A stretch of 32,688 nt of DNA from an uncultured Pelagibacteraceae bacterium (GTDB lineage Bacteria > Pseudomonadota > Alphaproteobacteria > Pelagibacterales > Pelagibacteraceae). The stretch is taken from NCBI GenBank assembly GCA_950068185.1, contig CATMHL010000003.1, positions 1-32,688 of the forward strand. The letters run 5' to 3'. A program made the translations under genes and the position numbers. Below the pieces are notes generated by a model. The model was not told where the DNA came from and ran no database searches. It saw only the letters and a list, made by a program, of their open reading frames with translations. Below, piece by piece: positions 9,892 through 17,762 of the stretch (its first letter is position 1; each line of letters starts with the position of its first letter).

Positions 9892-11220
9892 TTATGCTGC
9901 TTTTACTTTATTGGTTTCGTAAATACCAAATAAATTCTTTTGATTAAAAGATGTAATTTTTATATTTGCTAACTCTCCAACTTTACAATTGTTTGCCTTA
10001 AATATAACTGGAGTCATATATCTTGTTCTGCCAAAATATTCTTCTTGATTATCTAATTTGTTTTCAATTAACACTTCACAATGCTGTTGTAGATATTCTT
10101 TGTTATTTCTATGTTGAAAATTTTCTAATTTATTTTGTAATTTTTTGAGTCTTATTTTACTTTCCACTAAATTATTCAACTTTTTTGTCGCTGATGGTGT
10201 TCCAGGTCTTGGACTAAAAATAAACGAATAAGAATTAACAAAACCTACTTTTTTTACAAGTTCCATTGTGTCCTCAAAATCCTCGTCGGTCTCTCCGGGA
10301 TATCCAACAATAAAATCACTTGAAATTTTAGTATTTTTATTAACTTTGTTCAGTTTTTCGATTACAGACATATAATATTCTCGATTATGTTTTCTGTTCA
10401 TTGATTTAAGAATTTTGTTGGATCCACTTTGAATAGGAAGATGCAAAAGTGGCATAAGTTTTTCACAATCTTTATAACAATCAATTAAATCCTCTGTCAT
10501 GTCTTTTGGATGCGAAGTTGTGAATCTAATTCTTTTTAAATTTTTAATATTATTTAACGTTCTTATTAACGAGGAAAGTCTGTACTTTTTATTGTAGTTG
10601 TAAGCATTAACGTTTTGACCAAGTAAAATAATTTCTCTAGCCCCATTACTAACTAAATTTTGTGCCTCATCAATAATCTGTTCAAAAGGTCTTGAGTACT
10701 CAGGTCCTCTTGTATATGGAACAACACAAAAATGGCAAAATTTATCACATCCCTCTTGGATAGTTAAATAAGAAGAAATTTTATTTTGTGAATTAGAAAT
10801 TTTTTTCAGTTCATCAAATTTTCCTACTACATCAAATTTAGTTTCGTTAATTTTTTCTTTTTTTCTTTCATAATTCAAAATTAAATCCCCAATTTTATGG
10901 TAAGATTGAGGTCCAATTACCATATCAATATATGGCTCTCTTTTTATCATTTCTTCTGACTCAGCTTGAGCAACACACCCAGAAACAACAACTAATGGTT
11001 TTTTTAAATTTTTAAAATCTTTTTTAACTCTACCAATTTCATCATAAACCTTTTCAGTTGCTTTTTTACGGATATGGCAAGTATTCAAAACAAAGCAATC
11101 AGCTTCTTTTTTTATATGAGTTTTACTATAACCAATTATTGAAGTTAAATCGTAAATACGATTTGAATCGTACTCATTCATTTGACATCCGAAGGTTTTG
11201 ATAAATATTTTTTTAGGCAA
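9892..11220 (-). CDS. miaB: tRNA-2-methylthio-N6-dimethylallyladenosine synthase MiaB
   Basis: MiaB is a radical-SAM methylthiotransferase that modifies position A37 of tRNAs reading U-starting codons. The three N-terminal cysteines of the auxiliary cluster (C12, C48, C82) and the radical-SAM CxxxCxxC (C158, C162, C165 in EGCDKFCHFC) are all present. A C-terminal TRAM domain spans about 375-442. At 442 residues it has full family length. It lies 5 nt downstream of fur and 5 nt upstream of the PhoH gene, so the three are most likely one transcript. Confidence 0.97.
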   Translation of the reverse strand: MPKKIFIKTFGCQMNEYDSNRIYDLTSIIGYSKTHIKKEADCFVLNTCHIRKKATEKVYDEIGRVKKDFKNLKKPLVVVSGCVAQAESEEMIKREPYIDMVIGPQSYHKIGDLILNYERKKEKINETKFDVVGKFDELKKISNSQNKISSYLTIQEGCDKFCHFCVVPYTRGPEYSRPFEQIIDEAQNLVSNGAREIILLGQNVNAYNYNKKYRLSSLIRTLNNIKNLKRIRFTTSHPKDMTEDLIDCYKDCEKLMPLLHLPIQSGSNKILKSMNRKHNREYYMSVIEKLNKVNKNTKISSDFIVGYPGETDEDFEDTMELVKKVGFVNSYSFIFSPRPGTPSATKKLNNLVESKIRLKKLQNKLENFQHRNNKEYLQQHCEVLIENKLDNQEEYFGRTRYMTPVIFKANNCKVGELANIKITSFNQKNLFGIYETNKVKAA

Positions 11221-11225
11221 TTTTT

Positions 11226-11636
11226 TTATTTTTTAATTTTTGAACCATATAATTCTAATCTGTGATCAACAAGTTCATAACCAAGTTTTTTAGCAACTTT
11301 TTGTTGTAGTTTTTCAATATCCTCATTAACAAATTCAGTTATTTCTCCCGTATTAACATCTATTAAATGATCGTGGTGTTCTTGTGAAGCCTCCTCGTAT
11401 CTCGCTTTATTACCTTTAAAATCATGTTTTGCAACAATGCCAACTTCCTCAAATAATTTTACAGTTCTATAAACTGTCGCAATACTAATTTTAGAATCAA
11501 CTTTGCTAACTCTCTTGTGCAATTCATCTACATCTGGATGATCTGTTGATTGCGACATAACCTGAGCAATTAGTTTTCTTTGATCAGTAAGTCTTACACC
11601 TCTCTCGATGCATTTATTTTCTATATCACTACTCAT
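11226..11636 (-). CDS. fur: Fur-family transcriptional regulator
   Basis: This is a 136-residue ferric uptake regulator family protein. The N-terminal winged helix (about 10-80) includes TVYRTVKLFEEVGIV, and the dimerisation domain carries the metal-binding HHDHLIDVNTGEITEF (H87, H88, H90). Residues H33 and H40 could complete the regulatory site. The CxxC zinc site of gamma-proteobacterial Fur is missing, as is common in alphaproteobacterial Fur/Mur proteins. The sequence therefore does not tell whether iron or manganese is sensed. Location directly before miaB (an Fe-S enzyme) is the standard alphaproteobacterial arrangement. Confidence 0.93.
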   Translation of the reverse strand: MSSDIENKCIERGVRLTDQRKLIAQVMSQSTDHPDVDELHKRVSKVDSKISIATVYRTVKLFEEVGIVAKHDFKGNKARYEEASQEHHDHLIDVNTGEITEFVNEDIEKLQQKVAKKLGYELVDHRLELYGSKIKK

Positions 11637-11649
11637 ATCTTATAATTTC

Positions 11650-11677
11650 ATATTACAACCAAAACACATATTTTCAA
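11650..11677 (-). promoter_or_regulatory. Candidate promoter for the fur-miaB-phoH-ybeY-lnt-metK run
   Basis: On the minus strand TTGAAA (complement of 11672-11677) is followed after 16 bp by TAATAT (complement of 11650-11655), 13 nt before the fur ATG. This is the only real gap (48 bp) upstream of the six-gene run. The match is weak in an AT-rich background. I see no clear palindromic Fur box. Confidence 0.3.
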
Positions 11678-11684
11678 AAAGACT

Positions 11685-12290
11685 TTAACTTAAATATAAT
11701 GGTTTAATCAATTCTTTATCTAATAAACCTTTTAATTGAAGAAATTCAAGCTCTTGATGATCTAAATCTACAATACATAGATTATTGAGTTTTAATATTT
11801 TTTCATCAACGTATTTTGTCACATTTTTTGGAATTACTTTAAATTTATTATCATATTTTTTTATTATTATATCTTCTGTAATTTCTTCTACATTTGAAGT
11901 GCTGTTGAGATTTTTATCAAATTTTTTGATAAAATATTTTTCTCTAAATTTAATAAGGCTAAAAATAGAATCCCTTTTATTAAAAAATTTTGCGCAAGAC
12001 CATATAAATGTATTGTAACCAAATAAATTCAAATTTTTTGACAAACTTACTCCCTTAGCTGTCGCCAAAGATCCTCTTAATCCGGAAAAGTTTCCTGGTC
12101 CTTGATTCACGAAAATACTTGATATATCACCAAACTTTATATTATTTTCTTTAAAAAAATCTAAAATTTGTTTCATTAATAAATCGTTGTTAGATTTATC
12201 ACTTTGCAAAACTTGACTAAATGTTTTATTTTTAGTTTTTATAAATAATGAACCTATATCTGTGCTACAATCAATTGATAAAAAATTCAT
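11685..12290 (-). CDS. tsaB: tRNA threonylcarbamoyladenosine biosynthesis protein TsaB
   Basis: TsaB is the inactive ASKHA-fold partner of TsaD needed to make t6A37 in ANN-decoding tRNAs. The N-terminus LSIDCSTDIGSLFI and the glycine-rich VNQGPGNFSGLRGSLATAKG segment (about 67-90) are family signatures. The 201-residue length is slightly short but usual. The C-terminal half is divergent and lysine/asparagine-rich. The usual neighbour rimI, normally between tsaB and fur, is absent. Its 5' end overlaps the divergent deacetylase reading frame by 29 nt. Confidence 0.9.
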   Translation of the reverse strand: MNFLSIDCSTDIGSLFIKTKNKTFSQVLQSDKSNNDLLMKQILDFFKENNIKFGDISSIFVNQGPGNFSGLRGSLATAKGVSLSKNLNLFGYNTFIWSCAKFFNKRDSIFSLIKFREKYFIKKFDKNLNSTSNVEEITEDIIIKKYDNKFKVIPKNVTKYVDEKILKLNNLCIVDLDHQELEFLQLKGLLDKELIKPLYLS

Positions 12291-13317
12291 AATATCTGTA
12301 TTGATACTACTATTATTATCAATAAGTAAATCCTTTGGAATAGATATAAATAACCTGAATACAAAAGAAGGTATAATAACTTTGATGTATCACAGATTTG
12401 GAGAAAATAAATATCCATCAACTAATATAAGAAATGAAATTTTTTTAGAACATTTAAAAGAAATAAATAACCTAGGAATTGAATTTATTACCTTTGAAAA
12501 GTTTGAAAAAATTATTAAAACCAAAATAGATAAAAATTATTTACTCCTAACAATTGATGATGCTTTCGGGTCGTTTTATTTAAACGCTTGGCCAATACTT
12601 AAAAATAAACAAATTCCATTTATACTTTTTGTTAGCACCAGAGAAATTGGCAAATATGGTTACATGACTTGGAAACATATAAAAGAAGTTGCAGCAAGTG
12701 ATTTGGTTACAATAGGTAATCACAGCCATACTCATGAATATTTAATTGATTGGGAAGATGACAAAATAAAATCTGATTTAATAACTTCTATACAAATTTT
12801 TGAAAAAGAACTCGGATATTCACCTAAAATTTTTTCATACCCTTTTGGAGAGTATAGCGTTAATTTAAAAAAAATTGTTGCAGATCTAAATTTTGAATTT
12901 GCATTTGGGCAACATTCTGGTGTAATTGATCCTACTAAAAATTTTCTAGAATTACCAAGATTTCCCATAAATGAAAAATACGGAGAGTTAAAAAGATTTA
13001 AATCTATACTTAAAACTTTACCCTTCCCATACGAAAATATCTCACCAGAAAATCGATATCTTAAAAAAAATGAAAATCCACCAGAAATTAAAATTAAATT
13101 TTTTAAAGACTTAATTGATGTTCAAAATATTAATTGCTACTCTAATGAAGGTAATGTTTGGAAAAAATCTAATATTCAGTTCATAAGTAAGAATGAATTA
13201 GTTATTTTACTAAAAGAAAAATTCCGAAGTGAAAGAGGAAGAATAAATTGTTCTCTTTGGGAAGAAAGTGGAAAATGGAGATGGCTAGGTATTCAATATG
13301 TTATTGAAGAATATTGA
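12262..13317 (+). CDS. Secreted polysaccharide deacetylase (NodB-fold, CE4 family)
   Basis: This is a NodB-homology protein of 351 residues that would remove N- or O-acetyl groups from a cell-envelope polysaccharide. The CE4 motifs are present: TIDDAF (D99, D100), HSHTH (metal ligands H154 and H158) and SYPFGEY. An N-terminal signal peptide or anchor spans residues 8-24 (hydrophobic run after DKK). A C-terminal tail (about 265-351) ends in SLWEESGKWRWLG and has no family I recognise. The GTG start at 12262 puts its first 29 nt inside tsaB. No ATG lies between it and the hydrophobic core, so the true start could instead be a rare codon a little downstream. It converges with the glucosaminidase-domain gene 12 nt away. 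Confidence 0.88.
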   Translation: MLQSIDKKFIISVLILLLLSISKSFGIDINNLNTKEGIITLMYHRFGENKYPSTNIRNEIFLEHLKEINNLGIEFITFEKFEKIIKTKIDKNYLLLTIDDAFGSFYLNAWPILKNKQIPFILFVSTREIGKYGYMTWKHIKEVAASDLVTIGNHSHTHEYLIDWEDDKIKSDLITSIQIFEKELGYSPKIFSYPFGEYSVNLKKIVADLNFEFAFGQHSGVIDPTKNFLELPRFPINEKYGELKRFKSILKTLPFPYENISPENRYLKKNENPPEIKIKFFKDLIDVQNINCYSNEGNVWKKSNIQFISKNELVILLKEKFRSERGRINCSLWEESGKWRWLGIQYVIEEY

Positions 13318-13329
13318 CAAACTAAATAC

Positions 13330-14547
13330 TTATAAGGCAACTCCTTTTTTTAATTTTATAGGAAGTAAATCTGCTTTGTCAAAGTCTGTTAACGAATTGT
13401 TTTCAATAATATTTTCAATAATTACAACGTACTTTTCTCCTATTGCAGCATAATTTTTTAGGTACTTGGTTAAATCTAACCCTATAATTCTTTTATTTTC
13501 CTGTCTTAACTTTGCTCTTGTCTCTCTAAATTCTTTATATGCATTATGTGTATTCAGATTATTTTTATAGGCTCGCACTGACGCTTTAAGAATTTGAAAT
13601 TGTAAAACTTTATGACTTTGGTCAGGATCTTTATTTTTTGGAGAAATACCTTTTTTACTCCATGTCCATTGACCAAATAAAGCGTTACCTTCTAAGGCAA
13701 ATCTAGATGTTCCCCATCCACTCTCGTTTGCTGCTTGAGCTAGAGCAATAGAAACGGGGATAATATCCATTCTCATTTTAAGTTTTCCCGAGTCTTGATC
13801 TTCAATCTTATACTCTCTAAATCTTCTTTTAAGCCAAACTCTCTCTCCTACTGTATTAAAATTTTTACCTAATATTTTAAAGAGTTTTTTCCTATCTTCA
13901 GTAATTTTATCATTTTCATTAAGTATTAACGGTAAGACAATTTTAATAAATAATTCTCTTTTCTTTTTTGTATCACCTAAAGTTTTAAGATCTTTTGGAA
14001 GTTTGGTAAGATATATCGGTTTTACTTTTTGACCAGCTCGAATACCTTTTAAATCATAACCCAAATCATCAAAGAGATTTAAGGTTGTCTCTGCATTTAA
14101 ACTTACAGTATTATCGTGTTCTAGAGTAAATTCTGGTTTTTGAACTATTTCAATCTTTTTATCTTTTTTTATTTTAGTTTTCTTTAACTTGTCTGTTTTT
14201 AATGATTTATACTCTTGCGCAACATAGGTAAATTTGACTTCGTTAACTACATTTTTAATATACGGTCTCATTACAATTAAACATCCTACAAAAAACACGA
14301 AAGCAACTGATAGATAAATATTTCTTATTGCGTTTTCCCTTAATTCTTGTTTGGCTATTGCTTTATCACTAGAACGATTGACCGGTAATTTAATCCGATT
14401 CTTGATTAATAATAGCTCCAATTGGGAAATTGAAAGTCTTTTTGAACTTCTTGCGTAACTTTTGATTTCAACTACACCATAAAGTTTTGCTAAATGAAGT
14501 AATTGATCTCGATATGACTTAAAAAGTTTTTCAATTTTTTTTGACAC
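13330..14547 (-). CDS. Membrane-anchored glucosaminidase-domain protein (Bax/FlgJ-like)
   Basis: This 405-residue protein has a cytoplasmic N-terminus of about 75 residues, one transmembrane helix (about 76-94), a charged linker and a C-terminal glucosaminidase domain (about 190-390). The catalytic motif AQAANESGWGTSRFALEGNALFGQW places the likely acid Glu at E275, and the fold resembles E. coli Bax and the FlgJ muramidase domain. It probably cleaves peptidoglycan glycan strands in the periplasm. There is no flagellar context here, so a FlgJ role is unlikely. It lies 3 nt after the Nfu gene. Confidence 0.85.
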   Translation of the reverse strand: MSKKIEKLFKSYRDQLLHLAKLYGVVEIKSYARSSKRLSISQLELLLIKNRIKLPVNRSSDKAIAKQELRENAIRNIYLSVAFVFFVGCLIVMRPYIKNVVNEVKFTYVAQEYKSLKTDKLKKTKIKKDKKIEIVQKPEFTLEHDNTVSLNAETTLNLFDDLGYDLKGIRAGQKVKPIYLTKLPKDLKTLGDTKKKRELFIKIVLPLILNENDKITEDRKKLFKILGKNFNTVGERVWLKRRFREYKIEDQDSGKLKMRMDIIPVSIALAQAANESGWGTSRFALEGNALFGQWTWSKKGISPKNKDPDQSHKVLQFQILKASVRAYKNNLNTHNAYKEFRETRAKLRQENKRIIGLDLTKYLKNYAAIGEKYVVIIENIIENNSLTDFDKADLLPIKLKKGVAL

Positions 14548-14550
14548 TGT

Positions 14551-15126
14551 TTAAATTGCCTCCACGCTTTTTACTTCCGGTATGTAGTGGCACATAAGAT
14601 TTTGTACTCCTTGTTTAAGCGTCATAATCGAGCTTGGGCATCCTGAGCAACTACCCTTTAATTCAACCGTAACTACTCCATCTGCAAAGGACTTAAATGT
14701 AATATCTCCTCCGTCTCTTGCCACAGCAGGTCTTATTTTTGAATCTAACACTTCGTTAATTTTATCAATTATTTCATTAGATTGAATTGGTTCAGAGCTC
14801 GACTTAGACTTGTTTAAAATCTTTTCTAACTTTGAATCTTTGCTAACAACAACATTATTTCCTTTAGAATAATAATCATTAATTTCAGAAATAATACCGT
14901 GCTTTAAATTCTCCCAGTTTAAATCTTTTTCTTTTTTTACTGTAATAAAATCTTCTCCAAAAAACACCATTACCGTTCCTTCTAAGGACAATATTTTATT
15001 AGCTAATGATACTTTGATACTTTGATCATTTTTTAAAAATTCGATTGGACCTACCTCGGAAACTTTTTTTCCGGGCAAAAATTTCAATGTATTAGGATTC
15101 GGTGTATGCTCTGTCTCTACCATCAT
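14551..15126 (-). CDS. nfuA: Nfu-type iron-sulfur cluster carrier protein
   Basis: This 191-residue protein has an Nfu_N domain (TEHTPNPNTLKFLPGK at residues 5-20) and a C-terminal NifU-like domain with the cluster-binding CxxC (C160 and C163 in GSCSGCPSS). The architecture is that of the alphaproteobacterial/mitochondrial NFU1 group, not the E. coli NfuA layout (which has an A-type-like N-terminal domain), so the symbol is only approximate. It likely delivers [4Fe-4S] clusters to client enzymes; MiaB and Nth in this window are possible clients. The first two codons are both ATG, so the start may be 3 nt downstream. Confidence 0.93.
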   Translation of the reverse strand: MMVETEHTPNPNTLKFLPGKKVSEVGPIEFLKNDQSIKVSLANKILSLEGTVMVFFGEDFITVKKEKDLNWENLKHGIISEINDYYSKGNNVVVSKDSKLEKILNKSKSSSEPIQSNEIIDKINEVLDSKIRPAVARDGGDITFKSFADGVVTVELKGSCSGCPSSIMTLKQGVQNLMCHYIPEVKSVEAI

Positions 15127-15140
15127 AATAACTACTTAAT

Positions 15141-15169
15141 ATTATACAAAAAATCTCTTATCAAGTGAA
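15141..15169 (-). promoter_or_regulatory. Candidate sigma-70 promoter for the Nfu gene
   Basis: On the minus strand TTCACT (complement of 15164-15169) is followed by an exact 17-bp spacer and a perfect TATAAT (complement of 15141-15146), 14 nt before the first ATG of the Nfu gene. The -35 overlaps the last codons of trpS. This is one of the better sigma-70 matches in the window. Confidence 0.45.
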
Positions 15170-16171
15170 CTTTGTGAGGCCTATTATCTCATATACTTCT
15201 TTGAGATTATTTTTTGCTATTATATTTGCCCTTTTTGAGCCTTTCTCTAGGATTTTATTTAGATAATTTTTATCTTTTAATAATTTTTTTATTTCGTTAC
15301 CTATTGGACAAATTCGCTCAATAAGTGATTCACTTAATTTACTCTTAAAAGTAGAAAAATTTTTACCCCCAAATTCTTTTAAAACTTTAGCTACTTCAAT
15401 TTCATTTATGCTTGCATAAATCGATATAAGATTTGCGGCTTCATGTCTATTTTTTAGTCCATTTGTTTCTGATGGAATAGAATCATTATCAGTTTTGGCC
15501 TTTTTAATTTTTTGATTAATTAAATCTTTATCGTCTTTTAAATTTATTCGGCTTTGATCAGAATCTTCTGATTTGCTCATTTTTTTCATACCATCTCTTA
15601 AACTCATTACCCTGGAAATTTCTTTAGGAATCAGTGGTTCTACTATTGGAAAATAATTGTCACATTTAAAATCATTGTTAAATTTTTTTGCAATGTCCCT
15701 CGTTAACTCCAAATGTTGTTTTTGATCCTCGCCTATTGGGACATGAGTAGCTTTATATATAAGTATATCAGCTGCCATTAAACTAGGATAAACCAATAGA
15801 CCTACGCTGGCATTTTCTTTATTAACGCCTGCTTTTTCTTTAAATTGTGTCATCCGATTCATCCATCCAATTCTTGCAACACAATTAAATATCCACGCTA
15901 ATTCGCTATGTGCAGCTACGCTAGCCTGATTGAATATGATATTTTTTTCTGAATTTAATCCTGATGCAATAAAACTTGCAATAGTTTCTAAAATATTGGA
16001 TTTTAATTCTTTTGGATCTTGACGGTTAGTTATAGCGTGCAAATCAACAATACAATAAACACACTCAAACTTATTTTGTAAATTAACAAAATTTTTAATT
16101 GCACCTAAATAATTTCCTAAATGTAAATTACCTGTTGGCTGAACTCCTGAAAATACCCTTTTTTTATGCAT
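15161..16171 (-). CDS. trpS: Tryptophan--tRNA ligase
   Basis: This class I aminoacyl-tRNA synthetase charges tRNA-Trp. The HIGH-like motif is GNLHLG (14-19) and the KMSKS motif is at 197-201. Family signatures GWMNRMTQFKEK and PVGEDQKQHLELTRD (here PIGEDQ) are present. The 336-residue length is typical of the bacterial enzyme. It lies 12 nt downstream of murJ, a pairing common in Alphaproteobacteria. Confidence 0.98.
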   Translation of the reverse strand: MHKKRVFSGVQPTGNLHLGNYLGAIKNFVNLQNKFECVYCIVDLHAITNRQDPKELKSNILETIASFIASGLNSEKNIIFNQASVAAHSELAWIFNCVARIGWMNRMTQFKEKAGVNKENASVGLLVYPSLMAADILIYKATHVPIGEDQKQHLELTRDIAKKFNNDFKCDNYFPIVEPLIPKEISRVMSLRDGMKKMSKSEDSDQSRINLKDDKDLINQKIKKAKTDNDSIPSETNGLKNRHEAANLISIYASINEIEVAKVLKEFGGKNFSTFKSKLSESLIERICPIGNEIKKLLKDKNYLNKILEKGSKRANIIAKNNLKEVYEIIGLTKFT

Positions 16172-16183
16172 ATATAAAAATTA

Positions 16184-17710
16184 CTATTTTAATTTAATAT
16201 CTTTGAATTTAAAAGCTCCCGAAAAATTTGAAATTAAAAAATAACTTATTAAACTAACTATCACTATAATAAATAAGTAAATAAATTTCCAACTTTCATT
16301 ATAATCAAATTTATCTGAAAAAAAGCCTAACAATAAATACAACACTATTCCCATTACAACCACAGATAATATCATGCGAGGAAATTTATAAATAAATTTA
16401 CTATCAAAAATATGTAAATCTCTTTTTTTTATAAAATAGTAATGCATAAAAACATTTATCCAGGAAGAAATTGAAGTTGCTATCGGTATTATAACAAAAC
16501 CAAATTTGCTAAATAAAGATACACTAATTATTATATTTAAAGTCACCGATAAAACTGATAGGTAAAATGGCGTCTTGGTATCATTTCTAGCAAAAAAGAA
16601 ATTTGAGAATATTTTTAATATGGAAAATGCAGGAACGCCAAAAGCAAAAAAAGTAAGTGCAATAGCAGTATTAATGACACTCGCATCATTAAATGAGCCA
16701 TAACCAAATAATGATGTAATAACTTCCTCTGATGCTAAAACTAAAGCAGTTGCAGCCGGTATAGATAAAAATAAGCAAAGTTCCAAGGCTCTATTCTGTA
16801 AGTCAGTGATCTGCTCAAAATTATTATTTTTAACATGTTTTGATAATTCTGGAAGCATAACCGTACCAACTGCAATTCCAGCAACGGCAAGATTTATTTG
16901 ATAAACTCTATCTGCATAATAAAGGTAGGAAACCGCGCCTGCTTGAAAAGAAGCAATTATGGTTCCAACCAAAATATTAATTTGCGTTACACCAGACGAA
17001 AAAATACTTGGAAGTAATTTACGAAAAAAGAACTTTATTTTTTCATCTATTTTTATTTTTAAAGTTAAGATTGGTTTAAAATTTTTTCTAACAAAAAATA
17101 ATAAAATTAATAACTGTAATAAACCTGCAAATGATACAGCATAAGATAATGTTGTAACATCAGATATATTCAGCCTCTGGGAAAGGAATAATGATCCAAT
17201 TAATATTACGTTTAATATAATTGGCGCTGCTGCTGCAGCAGCAAATTTGTTATATGAATTAAGTATTGCCGCAAAAAAAGAAGCCAAACATACAAAAAAT
17301 AAAAAGGGGAAAGTTATTCTGCTTAAATCAACTGCAAGCTCTAATTTTTGAGGATCTTTATAAAATCCTGGAGCTATTAAATAAATCAGCTGTGGCATAA
17401 AAATTTCTGCTACCAAAACAAAAAATAATAAAATAACAAAAAGTAAATTGAATACATTCCTCGCAAAATGGTCTGCTTGTTCTTTATCCTGAGCTAACTC
17501 ACTAGCATAACTAGGAATAAAAGCAGCATTGAATGCTCCTTCAGCAAATAATCTTCTAAAAGTGTTAGGCAGTCTAAAGGCTACAAAAAAAGCATCAGCA
17601 AAAAGACCCGTTCCTAAAAAAATTGCAATTAATATGTCTCTCACATAGCCAAGTATTCTGCTTATTAAAGTAAAAAAACTAAATGTAGAGGTAGATGCTA
17701 TTAAGTTCAT
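16184..17710 (-). CDS. murJ: Lipid II flippase MurJ (MviN family)
   Basis: MurJ moves the peptidoglycan precursor lipid II across the inner membrane. The 508-residue polytopic protein has about 14 hydrophobic segments. Family motifs include SRILGYVRDILIA near the N-terminus, FRLPNTFRRLFAEGAFNAAFIP and the later YYADRVYQI. It is full length, with its ATG at 17708-17710. The divergent maeB gene starts 52 bp away, so the two share a short promoter region. It likely forms a transcript with trpS. Confidence 0.97.
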   Translation of the reverse strand: MNLIASTSTFSFFTLISRILGYVRDILIAIFLGTGLFADAFFVAFRLPNTFRRLFAEGAFNAAFIPSYASELAQDKEQADHFARNVFNLLFVILLFFVLVAEIFMPQLIYLIAPGFYKDPQKLELAVDLSRITFPFLFFVCLASFFAAILNSYNKFAAAAAAPIILNVILIGSLFLSQRLNISDVTTLSYAVSFAGLLQLLILLFFVRKNFKPILTLKIKIDEKIKFFFRKLLPSIFSSGVTQINILVGTIIASFQAGAVSYLYYADRVYQINLAVAGIAVGTVMLPELSKHVKNNNFEQITDLQNRALELCLFLSIPAATALVLASEEVITSLFGYGSFNDASVINTAIALTFFAFGVPAFSILKIFSNFFFARNDTKTPFYLSVLSVTLNIIISVSLFSKFGFVIIPIATSISSWINVFMHYYFIKKRDLHIFDSKFIYKFPRMILSVVVMGIVLYLLLGFFSDKFDYNESWKFIYLFIIVIVSLISYFLISNFSGAFKFKDIKLK

Positions 17711-17711
17711 C

Positions 17712-17741
17712 TTGACATGTAGGCCTTATTTTTGTGACAAT
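17712..17741 (+). promoter_or_regulatory. Candidate maeB promoter with overlapping palindrome
   Basis: A perfect TTGACA (17712-17717) is followed after 18 bp by GACAAT (17736-17741), a 4/6 match to the -10 consensus, 21 nt before the maeB ATG. An 8-bp perfect palindrome ACAATTGT (17737-17744) overlaps the -10 and could be an operator. The -10 is poor, so this is only moderate evidence. Confidence 0.4.
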
Positions 17742-17762
17742 TGTAAGATACTTGCTTTTCCA

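Noticed and set aside
11637-11684. Fur box for autoregulation of fur
   Set aside because: No convincing 19-bp dyad was found in the 48-bp gap; the AT-rich matches are at chance level.
17712-17762. TTG-initiated 17-residue N-terminal extension of MaeB
   Set aside because: The extension has cysteines and no family resemblance, overlaps the TTGACA promoter candidate, and the ATG at 17763 yields the normal family length.
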